DNA of 64,000 bases from Diplocarpon mali (lineage: Eukaryota > Ascomycota > Leotiomycetes > Helotiales > Drepanopezizaceae). Both the position numbers and the translations under genes were made by a program. Every line of letters starts with the position of its first letter. The first letter of the stretch is position 1. Shown piece after piece: positions 25,314 to 35,500 of this stretch. Below the pieces are notes generated by a model. That model ran no database searches. It was not told the DNA's origin and saw nothing but the letters and a program-made list of their open reading frames with translations. The DNA is taken from NCBI GenBank assembly GCA_024741835.1, contig JAENRP010000057.1:62001-126000 (forward strand). Direction: 5' to 3'.

Positions 25314-27089
25314 GGTGCGAGGGAGGGAGGTATGACGAGGTTTGGCTCGTTTGAGTGGTGTGTACGGACGAGCTTACTGGATCTGGGGAGGGTGGAGGCA
25401 GCTCTCTTGCTTGTCGCGGAAACCTGGTCGCGAGGAGCTGAATTGAGGTTGGCGTGGAGGGAGGACCCGAGAATTCAGGCTACGGCACGAGCGTAGATGA
25501 ATGCGAGAGGCGGTGGCGTTTCAGACGTCGGGGTCCGCTTAGGAAGAGCGGTTGGTGCAGGAGGGAGACGGAACCTGAACAAACAAAGAGAGATTAACGA
25601 TTGATCAGGTAAGGTGTGTTTGGGGGGGGTGATGGCTGCGCAGCAGAAGGGTGTGATTTGGGTAGCATCAGGGGAATGGTAGAGAGAAGAATAGATTAAG
25701 AGAGGGAGTGAGAGAGAGAGTTGCGTGCACAGGCGGGATTGACTGGACTGGGGGGAGGAGGTGGGCAGGGGGTTTGGAGGGACGAGATGGGTCATCGTGG
25801 CCAGGGGGGGGGGGAGAGGAGGGAGGTCTGAGATCCCCGAGTGCGCTTCCGGTCTCTGTAGGTTGCAGTAGGAGGAGGGAGCCGAAGTGAGGGCGGGGCG
25901 GAGCGGGGCGATAAGGAAAACGAGGGTGGGTGGGGAATTGCGGCCGGTACAGGACGAAGGATGACGCCGGACGAGAGGACGGAAGGCACCAGTTGTCTCG
26001 GCCTCGGCCTCGGTCTCGAGCGCGAGGCGGGTATGAGGGTGTGGGTGTCGGCGAGGAGGTGTGTAGGGTGTAGGTTGTAGGTTGTCGATGTCTAGGTTGT
26101 CGATGTGTAGGGTGGTGTGGTGGCATGGTGCTATGGCGCTTTGGTGTTGTGCTCGAGGCCGGCCATACAATGCAGCCCAGCCCGCTACGGCGCACCATGT
26201 CAAGGCCACGGCCAACATCAGACGAAAAAGCCGGCCTTCTCACCACTCCACCACACCACGCTCTGCCCCGTCCCCATCGCAGGCTGGCTTGACCGTGGCG
26301 GAGAGGAGGAGAGAGGGGAGAAAGGGGCCATCGGTGCCTGTGCCTGTGCCGGTGCTCGTGCTCGTGCCGGTGGGACGAGCCAGACCAGGACAAGTTCGCG
26401 GGGCCGCTGTGATATGCTGTGCTGTGCCTTTTTGTTCGCGCGCTGCAGCTGGCGCCCGTCACACCTTGTCGAGTCGGGCGTGCATGCTTGGCCATGAATG
26501 CGGATGCTCTGCGGATGCTCTGCGGTGCGGTGCTGTGCTGTGCTGTGCCTCCACCCAACAGATCCCTCGACTGGTCAGAGGGGACCTCTGCTCTGTCGCG
26601 CCGTCTGGAGTAATCTGCCACGACTTCAGAGCTCCAGGACATTGCGCCCGCCATCCGTGTTCGAGTGAGGGCTTGTGGTGTGACGGAACCGAGGCGAGAG
26701 AGTTGGAATGCATTCCACCGTGGGGGATCCATGTGAGCGCGAACGGCCAGCCTGGATCTGGATATTTTTTTGCCTTCCCTCTCTCTGATCTTCTTTTTTC
26801 TTTTTTGAGGGGGAGGAGGGGCTGTTCTGGCTTGGTTGCATGCAAGCCGAGCTCCTGTTCTGGTGTGTGCGCAATGCTTGATTGTCGTTGCCGTCGGTCG
26901 CGAGGTGCAACGCAACCAGAACGTAAAGGGAACAAACAAAACAATGGAAAGCAAACCAACGGAACCGAGGCCGCATCGAGTCAGGAGGCGAGGGAAGAGA
27001 AGGGAAAGCGCGAGATCACGTACCTGCGATGGCTTGTTTGTTGACAATGTAATCAATTCGATGCGATAAGATACGATACGATGCGACGC

Positions 27090-27091
27090 GA

Positions 27092-27119
<28 letters not shown>
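27090..27119. repeat. (CT)n dinucleotide microsatellite
   Basis: About fourteen uninterrupted CT units lie in noncoding DNA upstream of MCM1. They are probably polymorphic between strains. Confidence 0.95.
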
Positions 27120-27122
<3 letters not shown>

Positions 27123-27504
27123 CTTACGTGGGTGCGGCGCGGATGCTGGCTGCAGGGATGGATTTTTGGATTGGAATCGGGCGAGCGTGTCGGTCTCGAG
27201 TGGAGGCCGCGTGACGCTTTTTTCTTCTTCTTTTTTCTTTCTTTTTGCTTTTCGTTTCCAGAGCTGTTCGCTGCTCGTGCTCGTGCTGCAGTGCAAGAAG
27301 TCCAAAGGGGGTCAAGTGGGAGTTGGAAAAAAGGGGGCTGTGGCCCTTTAAGGAGTCAAGCTCGACCGAGAGATGCGCTAACGGGCTTAGCGCTGTGGGT
27401 ATCAAATTGCCGAATGCGGTGAGGGGGTGCACGTGCAGGTATTGATGGACGATTCGATCGCCGGCCGCTTTAGGCAGGAGGGGGGTGCTGGTGCTGTGGG
27501 GGAA

Positions 27505-27539
27505 NGAGGAGAGGAGAGGAGAGGAGAGGAGAGGAGAGA
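27505..27539. repeat. GAGAG-type pentanucleotide tract with one ambiguous base
   Basis: Position 27505 is the only N in the window. It sits at the start of a perfect run of the unit GAGGA, so it probably marks uncertain repeat length in the assembly, not a biological feature. Confidence 0.9.
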
Positions 27540-27950
27540 TGGGCAAAAGGATAGCAGTGTGCTGGGTTGCGTAGTGTGGTTTTGGGGGCAAGTGGAGTGG
27601 GGGCGAGTTGTCGAGCATCGTCAAAGTGGTGATGGTCAACGGCGCGGCTGTCGTCCTCGACGCGACGCATCTCTTTGTTTGGCTGGCCTGCTCATCCCCC
27701 GTCGCTTCTGCTGCACCGCGTCCCGACCCAAAGGTAGGAGATGCCCGCGATCTGAGGCCCAAGTCCAATGCGGAATCGACGGTGCAGAAGAACAGAGGGA
27801 ATCGACCCAACCCGGCAGGAGCGACGTCCCTCCGAAGAATCAGCGCAGGCCCGACATCGCGTCTGCTGCTCCGCTTGCCTGCCATCCCTCACGTGCCATC
27901 CACCGCCGTGCTTCAACTTCCATCGCAGCCCGGCCGGGCCACGATGAGGG

Positions 27951-27980
27951 TTTTATTTTTTATTTTTTATTTTTTATTTC
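27951..27980. repeat. T-rich tandem repeat (TTTTTTAT-like)
   Basis: Three head-to-tail copies of an 8-9-bp T-rich unit are present in noncoding sequence. Confidence 0.85.
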
Positions 27981-28624
27981 CTTTTTTCGCAAGCGCAGTC
28001 CCAACACCCGCACCCACTCCCAGCGACCAACCTGGCTCTCTGTTCAAATCACCCCCTTTCCCACCTGCTCTGCCGCATCACGCATTCCCATGGTCGGCCA
28101 AGCATCAGATACGAGCGTGGCACATCGATGCTCGCGGCGAGAGGCTGCCCGTAGGTGGGAAGCTATAGCGAGGTCCCTTGCCTACCTTGACCGACCTACG
28201 ACCTACCTGAACAGGTAGGTACGTGCCTCGATACCAAGTCGGGTAGGAACGATCCCTCGATCTCCCCCTCCCCCTCTCCCTCCTCCCCGCATTCCGGCCG
28301 GATGCGGAGATGTAAGCGACGAGTGTGGGGAGGATTTCATCGGCTCGACTCATCCACTCATCAACTCATCAATTACCTCAGCTCACCTCTACTCACACCG
28401 AGCCTTACCACTTACCAAAACATGCTCAACTCCTAGCGAGCAGTCTGAGCTTTCTCTTTCTCTCTCTCCCCCTCCCTCTGTTGCTATCACATTAGGTGAT
28501 TGTGCGCATGGGTGAAGCTCCTCGAACACATTGTGTTGTATGTTGTATTCGTGTGTATGTAAACGCTTGCTCTATCCAAGCTATTCCAGGAGAGCGAGAA
28601 GTGAATATACTTAGTACATGCCCG

Positions 28625-29030
28625 AAATAATGTACAAGTGCTGTCTGTGCGTAATTCTACCGGTTTCCATTAACAGGGCTCATATACAGGGGGTACAGCC
28701 AATGATTTATCTATAACGATTCGCCGCTTTTTGCATTGAAAATCAACGCTTTTAATATGGATTCTTCATTCAGTATACCGACTCCAAAGACACCTACAAA
28801 ACAGACCTCTCGTGACGAACGAGTATCGATCCTTTAAGAGACTATATGAAGCTGTAAAAGAAGCGTGGGAATCGATAACAATTGAAAGGATTAGAGAATT
28901 AATCAGGGAAATGCTAGAGAGATATAAAGCTATGATCGCAGCAGGAGGAGGCCATACAAAATATTAAGGAAATTGTAAAAGCAGCATTGCCAAGTATCTA
29001 GTGTGCACGGCCTAGAATTGTACATTATTT
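28625..29030 (+). mobile_element. Internally deleted Tc1/mariner-type element (MITE-like)
   Basis: The ends carry inverted repeats: AAATAATGTACAA at 28625-28637 and its reverse complement at 29018-29030, with weaker pairing further in (shared GTGC). Inside, 28757-28837 encodes a mariner-like N-terminus (MDSSFSIPTPKTP, then TSRDERV) that runs into a stop. At 28833 another frame opens and encodes a typical Tc1/mariner transposase C-terminus (KEAWESI, then MIAAGGGHTKY) ending at 28967. The roughly 300 residues with the DDE/D triad are missing. The element cannot make transposase and could move only if a related full copy exists. A TA flank is visible on the right (29030-29031) but is altered on the left. 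Confidence 0.82.
28757..28967 (+). pseudogene. Fused ends of a mariner transposase gene
   Basis: The 27 N-terminal codons and 44 C-terminal codons lie in different frames and meet at about 28833-28837, which marks the deletion junction. No catalytic residues remain. Base composition is more AT-rich than the flanks. Confidence 0.8.
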
Positions 29031-30013
29031 ACCCATGATACTAAGTAGTAGCTCGTGCCAAGCCATGCCAAGCGGTTCGAGTGAATGTGTAGTCACATGA
29101 CCAACATGTGACTCGTATTCCGATACGCTCTTCTCCCTCTGTCCCTCTGTAGCGTCAAGTATGCCCTCTCGTCGCGATGATGCCGCAGTTCGTCCAGAAC
29201 CGCGCCGGCGACCCGTCGCACGAGACGCCTTCGACATGAGACAGACAACCTGAACCCGGCCACGCCTCAAAGGTGAATCAATCGTGCTGGGAAACAGAAA
29301 TGCCAGATGCAATGTAGACCTTCCCGTCCCTATGCCAACGCTCGGCCGAGTTCCGCTGCTTTTCTCTCGCGCCCTAGGGCTTGAGTCGAGGACTTGAGCG
29401 GCATTCCAGCCCGGTTGGGTAGCCGATGCTCATATCATCTATCTCATCATTGCGTTTCGGCTTGCAACAACAGCACTCGCTCCAGGTCCCGCGCCGGTAA
29501 ACCATCTTCTGGACGGAGCCGATCGCCATCGAGCAACGGCGGGCTTTGTCGCCATGGCCGACGGTAGGGAGGGGATCGCGCTGGCTGCCTCGGAAGGACT
29601 CGGACGAAAGGCCATCTCAATGATCCCGGATGTAATCTTTCCACTCGCGTTTGATCAGGATCACAGTTCTCGCGACACTTTCACTCTTTGATTTCGCGCC
29701 GAGGAGGGCTATCACCGATGGAGCTTGGTCATTTGCGATGTTCTACTGCGCACATAGTAGATTGCTGCTGCCATCGGCGTCCCCCGACGGAAACTGCCCT
29801 GACGGTCCAGACTGCCTGACAAATACGGCAAGATAATGTCGGGTCTTCGCCGGCTCGAACCGAAATGCCCCCAACACAACGCGCCCAGAAAGGCCTTGGC
29901 TAGATCCGTACATGGCAGAGATCGAGCCAGCGGCAATCGGCAGCGTCTGGTCGGATCTACACCAGCCCTCTTCCTGCCCGAAACATCCGGGACAGATGTG
30001 GCAAAGGGCTAGG

Positions 30014-30063
30014 GGGAGAGGGAGACAAGGAGAGGGAGACAAGGAGAGGGAGACAAGGAGAGA
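30014..30063. repeat. 14-bp purine-rich tandem repeat, three copies
   Basis: The unit GAGAGGGAGACAAG repeats three times head to tail, directly before the larger minisatellite. Confidence 0.9.
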
Positions 30064-30180
30064 GGGATATATATAGAGGTATACACACACATCTGCGAGC
30101 AGGATATAGCACCATGGCATAATGGCATAGCATGATGCAGCATGACACAGTCTACGCTAGGGAAGTAGCATGTAGCAGAG

Positions 30181-30410
30181 GCAAGATGTAGCAGAAGAGA
30201 GATATAGCAGAGAGATATAGCAGAAGAGAAATATAGGGTAGGAGAGATATAGCAGAGGCGAGATATAGCAGAGGAGAGATATAGCAGAAGAGAGATATAG
30301 CAGAGAGATATAGCAGAGAGATATAGCAGAGAGATATAGCAGAGAGATATAGCAGAGAGATATAGCAGAAGAGAAATATAGGAGAGGAGAGATATAGCAG
30401 AGGAGAGAAA
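30181..30410. repeat. Minisatellite with ATATAGCAG core
   Basis: Twelve perfect ATATAGCAG cores and at least two variants are separated by 4-8-bp purine spacers (GAG, AGAG, AAGAG). The central part (30295-30365) is a perfect 13-bp array. There is strong strand asymmetry, with purines on the + strand. Confidence 0.95.
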
Positions 30411-30764
30411 CCCACCACACAGCAGCACGAGCCGAGCAGGGTCGCGAGGGAGATCCTCCTGTCGTCGGCAAATGCAGTGAAAGGCCCTTCCCAAGGGTGA
30501 GCGCGATGGCCCGAGCCCGCAATCTGCCACCTTCTTCACGTGACACGGCAGCCGGGGATTCTCCAATCGCAACCTTCGATCTGCTGGTAGCTGAGAGGCA
30601 GAAACCGCGCCGTCGTCGAGGAGCAACTTCGGCATCCCGTGGCTTGCTGATTCATCATACCCGGCAGACCTGTCTTGCTCGGGCCGCACCGCGTCGTCGC
30701 GTTGTGGTCGCGCGCGGTCACGCTTCTGCGGGGACGCGCGGTGAGTCAACGAGACTGTGGCCAG

Positions 30765-30841
30765 CCCTAACCCTAGCCCTTCCCGGCCGTTTGACGAGAG
30801 AGAGAGACAGAGAGATTGTGTGTGTGTGTGTGTGTATAAAA
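30765..30841 (+). promoter_or_regulatory. TGS1 promoter: telomere-like motif, GT tract and TATA box
   Basis: CCCTAACCCTAGCCCT at 30765-30780 contains two telomere-type units (CCCTAA read on this strand). A GT dinucleotide run follows at 30817-30835, then TATAAAA at 30835-30841, 111 bp before the ATG at 30952. Telobox-like sites are known to recruit Tbf1/Reb1-type factors in fungal promoters; binding here is an inference. Confidence 0.55.
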
Positions 30842-30951
30842 TTCAAGAGAGAGCCTGCAAATAGCAGATTCTGGAGGTGCTGCATAAGGGTCTCTCCGGA
30901 GCCGCGGAAGAGAACCCGCGGACGAGCACGCCCTCATCTACCAACACGATA

Positions 30952-31947
30952 ATGGCGAGCACTCACGTCTCGTGCGGTGGACCGGAAGGCTCTGGGGAGA
31001 GCAAGAGGAAGCAGAAGCGGAAGCAGATGCAGAAGCAGAGGCAGAAGCAGATGCAGCAGCAGCAGCAGCAGCAGCAACTGACATCCCTCGAGCATCAGAT
31101 CACGGGCGGTGACCCAGCTATGGGGAATATACCGCAGCTCTTCGAGCTGACTGATGAATGCCATCACTACACGTCGCGCAGACAGATCGAGTACGATATT
31201 CAAAAGTGAGCGTCGCGAACAAAACTCCTCCCTTTCAAAGCTCACCACGTCCAGGTATTGGGAACAGCGGTACAGCATCTGGTCATTGTACGATGACGGA
31301 ATCTACATGACGGATGACGCTTGGTTTGGAGTGACGCCGGAGCCCGTTGCAAAGTACCTACTACCCGATCATCCAGCCTCCAGCATACTAAGACCCCCAA
31401 CAGTCACGTCGCGAGAGACTTCGCAGCGCTCGTCCCCGCGTCGCGGACAGTGCTCATCGACATCTTCGCCGGAGCAGGAGGGAACGTAATCGCATTCGCC
31501 CGGTCCAATCGCTGGTCAACCATCATCGCCGTAGAGAAGAACTCCGCGGTAATCGCATGCGCGCACCACAACGCCCGGATCTACGGAGTCGCGGACCAGA
31601 TCACCTGGGTCAACGACGATTCCTTCTCCTACCTCACGTCCAGCGCGTCCGCCATCGACCCCTCGACGACTGTCGTGTTCGCCTCGCCGCCCTGGGGAGG
31701 CCCCGGCTACCGAGACGACGAGGTCTTCAACCTCAGCAAGATGCAGCCCTACTCCGTCCGGCAGATCCACGAAGCCGTCAGGACCATGGACTGCGCGCTG
31801 TACCTCCCGCGGCAGAGCGACCTGCGACAAGTTGCGCGGTTGGCGCCAGAGGGACAGAAGATCGAGGTCGTGCAGTACTGTATGATGGGTGCCAGCAAGG
31901 CAATGGTGGCATACATTCCCGCTGCTTCACCTCCTCCCGTAGGATAA
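30952..31947 (+). CDS. TGS1: Trimethylguanosine synthase (snRNA/snoRNA cap methyltransferase)
   Basis: Tgs1 adds two methyls to the m7G cap of snRNAs, snoRNAs and telomerase RNA. Exons 30952-31205, 31255-31353 and 31404-31947 give 298 aa. Introns of 49 and 50 nt are supported by joins DIQKYWEQRYSIWS and EPVANHVARDF. The N-terminus is a Lys/Gln-rich tract (a CAG repeat codes for eight Gln). The SAM-binding motif is VLIDIFAGAGGN (about residues 134-145). The catalytic motif SPPWGGPGY (212-220) matches the family pattern SPPWGGPxY, with the Trp that stacks on m7G. The length suits a minimal fungal enzyme without the long animal N-terminus. The gene is convergent with DOP1. Confidence 0.95.
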
Positions 31948-32566
31948 GTCGCCCGCCTCCTCCCTCCTCCCTCGACAAACGCAACTCTGAAGAAGGCCTG
32001 GAGGGGGGGAGGCGGGGGGCCGCTGGGTTGGCTGCTGGGAATCCTGGTTGCCGGAGCCTGAGAGCCTGAGGGTGACAAAAGCTTCCCTGCAAACTCCCAG
32101 ATGTTTTGTTGCACGTCGCTGTTGATTGTTCCTGAGGCGTCAGGCAGGGCTCACCTTAGCTCGCTCCACCGGCATGGAAATCTAGCGTTGGCCGAAAAAA
32201 GGCGGCCTGGAATGCGAGATCGGGAAAGAGTCAAACGACCTTGATGCCAGGAGGTAGTGTCTCAACCGTGGGCAGCAGATGTTGCCATGATGTCCGTCGG
32301 GATGGAACCTGGTTCTCTTGGTCGCCGAGGTCTTCTTGTGGGCAGATTTGGGGTGATACCTGCTGCAGAGGTCTCGAGAGGCCTCAGCCTCGACCGAACT
32401 TGCCCCGAGCAGTAGGCGGGTAGAGTTTCGATATGTCTGCGGTCAACTGTCGAGTGCAAGATTCACTATCCGAGCTGTGGAGTTTCGTATTTTGATACGT
32501 CATCTACAGAATTAAGGACAATGCAATGCAGAAGACATCGCCCCGTCTAGAACGCCTCCGGTGTAA
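31948..32566. other. Convergent 3' intergenic region, TGS1 and DOP1
   Basis: About 620 bp hold the two 3' UTRs. No gene or repeat was seen. Confidence 0.5.
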
Positions 32567-35500
32567 TCAAACATATCCTTTCACGATACTCCGCTCATCA
32601 AACAGGTCACTCAAAAGCCCCGTCCTACAAGCCTCCCAGTCCGGCGCACTCATAGAGTATGTGCTCTCAAACGCGAAAATGCTCAACTGGCTGAAGAAGG
32701 GTCTCAGTACTTTCGCCACGAGCTCGTCCTTCCTCTCCCAGGACCCTTCGTCGCTAATGCCACCGGGTCCCAGCAGTGTCCGGCGGCTAAGAGCGTTGGC
32801 TGTTTGCATCGTCGAGGGTTCGGTGTGAGTGGCTGTGGAGAGAGAAGTGGATCCTAGCTCTTCGGAAAGCTCGTCGATGAGAGCGATAGGGTGGAAATGA
32901 GCTGGTCGGTAGACTGCGTCGATCGTGTCCGTGATGAACAGCCATTCGTGAAGTTGGAAGTCGTCCGGGGCAATGCAAAGCAGAGTGTCAAGTAGCTTGC
33001 AGGCTTGGAGAATAGAGTAGTTGTTGTAGGTTTCTGCAGCGACGCTGTGATCGGATGCCACGACAGACGAGATGGCTGCATGCAATTCAGCATTAATTAC
33101 TGGCCACAGTGTGGCAAGATGGACCGCGGATGTCTTGAGAGCCAATGCACGGAGAAGAAGGTAGATGTCAGCTCGAGTAGTGGAAGACGGCGATGAAGTC
33201 GTTGAGGCAGCGAGCAGCTCGACAATCTTTTCTTGCATCATGGGCAGGTCTCCAACGAAGTTGTCGTTCATCGCAGCGAGGATCAGAGTCGCGATGCGAC
33301 GCAAGTTCAGTTGCGTCTTTCGATCGGCTTCAAGCCTGGCCGATGTAGCCCCTACACCGAAGACAATTCCTGCCGTTGTAGGCGCGAGTATCCGAGAGAG
33401 TAGTTCAGGCATCCGTTCTTTGTCACTCAGAGTCCACTGCCTGAGGAGCGGAAGCCAGTCGCTGTCCACGAGTGGCACAGGATTTGAAAAGAACCTTGCA
33501 TCGTTGAAGGCATCGCTTATGTCTTTTCTCCAAGTCTTTTGGGTGTTGGGAAATCTTGCCAGTTGATAAAGCAGTACCAATGTACTCTTGGAAACATTGT
33601 CTGGGAATGACTTCGACTTGAAGGTTGGCGCAATAACGCTTGCAGAAATCGTGTTAGCAGCTGCAAGAATTCGATCAGGTTCAACAAGAACTTTGGCAAG
33701 TTTAGGCGCGATTGAAGCCAGGATACCAAAAACGTCTTCAGGCCCCGAAGGGTTAGTGCGGTCATCATTTTCGAGGCTTCCGTCAGAAAATCCCATCGGC
33801 CGCGTCGTGAAAATTGCTGCTAGAAGTCTGAGAAACAAGTCCTAGTCTGTTAGCTCCCATTCGGAAGGAGGACCTCCACACTTACTCCTAACTCTCGCCT
33901 CATCCTCTTCTGCTCTCCAAAGTTAGTATTATCAACCTTCTCGCCGAGAATGGCGGCGAACTCGAGCAGGCTTGGTAAAGTCTGTCGATGTGGAAACGGG
34001 TTCGCTAGTATGTCCTTCAGAAATGTCATACAGTCCACCCAAATCTCATCCATAGCATCGTCCTCTAACGATCGGGCATACTCAACCAGAAATACCGCAA
34101 GATCCGTATCACTGAGCGACGCCGTCAATGTCGACTTTCGGTTTGATTCTAGCGCAGATGGATTTGTTCGGCTGTATATTGCATTGAAAATAGCCGGTAT
34201 CGTGTGCTTCGGCCTGGATCCATCGAGGACATGAAGGAGATTGAAGACGACCGGCGATTTCATGTCGTTGGGGCCATTGGCGGATTTCTGCCATATCTCG
34301 ACCACTGTCTCCAGACATTCAAGAGCCTCTGCCGCGAAGAGGTGTTCTAGAAGTCTTCTGGCACGGTTTCTCATTCGCAAAGAAGTATAGTTGAACGAGG
34401 CAGCTGACTCAGCATCTTGGGTTGCCTCATTCTTGCCGTCCCATGACCAGATCACAAAAGAAATCCGTACAGCATCCTGGAAAGAGAGAAGAATCGTAAG
34501 CCGGTTATTGGCGCTTGCACTTCTCGCCTGCGGCGTTTCGGAGGTGAACACGCCGGATACCATATTACCGAAAAATCCTTGGGGTTGCTCAGGAGTCTTG
34601 TTTTGAGGTGTCTTCATCTCATCTAGCAAGAGGCGGTCATGACCTCTGGCCAATACATGCTCCAAGCCATTAAGAAGAGAGATCAATGTCGATTCTGGAG
34701 CAGGGGAGTCCCCACAAATTGTTGATTTCTCTTTAAAGGTTTCTTGAAGGCTGTTGAATGTACTACCCACCTGGGAGCAGAATATCTCCACAAGCGGTAT
34801 GATTATTTGAAATATAGTCTCCGAATACAAGGGCAAACATTCAGTCAGGAAGCTGACCCAGCTATCCAGAATAGGACGGCTGCTTGCAGACGCAAATCCA
34901 GCTTCAAGACACTTTACTAGTGACGCAGGTGGAGGTGGAAAATTCGATTGCTGGACGTTCTCACGATCATTAGCGAGAGAAAGCAGAGAGTTTTGTGATC
35001 CATTAATCAACGAGCGCTTCTCTGCGGTAGGTGATGAGGGTGGGGCTATTGGCCTGGCAGCATTGCGGAGCTTGAGCGCATCGAAAACCACGTCTAAGAG
35101 AAGCACCTGGATAAAAGGGTCCGCGCCGTCAAGGGATTGCGTCAACCGGTCGATCAGAACATTTTCTAGTTGAAGCTCCGCCAGAGGAAGAGAGTACGGG
35201 CTCAGGAGTATTTGATGAAGTGTGGTCAAGGCCGTTCGGTGAAACTGGCTGACACGGGGTTCTTCAGACTTCTCCACACCACAGTTGCCAGAGATCGATC
35301 GTAGACATACATGCAAGAAGAATTCAAGCAGCGTGATCTCTCCGTCACGACCGGCTGGAAGAGAGTCAACACAATTCAAATGACCTGCGAAGGGGATTAT
35401 ACTAATTCGGTATAGCAACGGTCGGCTTGCATCAGTGGAGATGCTGTTTTCTGCGAGAGCAGACCACATGCTGCCAGATGACCAGCGAAGCATATTTGAC

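Larger units (their letters stand above)
25314..28624. other. Long repeat-rich region upstream of MCM1
   Basis: About 3.3 kb hold no convincing gene. The sequence is GC-rich and full of simple tracts: a purine-rich block at 25680-25830, tandem GTGCC/GTGCT variants at 26336-26370, a (CT)n tract, a GAGAG tract containing the only ambiguous base, and T-rich TTTTTAT repeats. A 545-codon open frame spans 25668-27305 on the minus strand, but it is Arg/Pro/Ser-rich, repeat-driven and has no domain. The region may be the MCM1 leader and promoter. Confidence 0.5.
29031..30951. other. Intergenic region upstream of TGS1 with minisatellites
   Basis: About 1.9 kb contain no recognisable gene. Long frames on the minus strand at 30009-30749 are translations of tandem repeats (Ile-Ser-Leu-Leu-Tyr periodicity). 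The final 200 bp carry the TGS1 promoter elements listed separately. Confidence 0.55.

Noticed and set aside
30009..30749. Long minus-strand frame coding Ile-Ser-Leu-Leu-Tyr repeats
   Set aside because: It is the translation of the ATATAGCAG minisatellite; the same array is open in other frames too, and no start context or domain exists.
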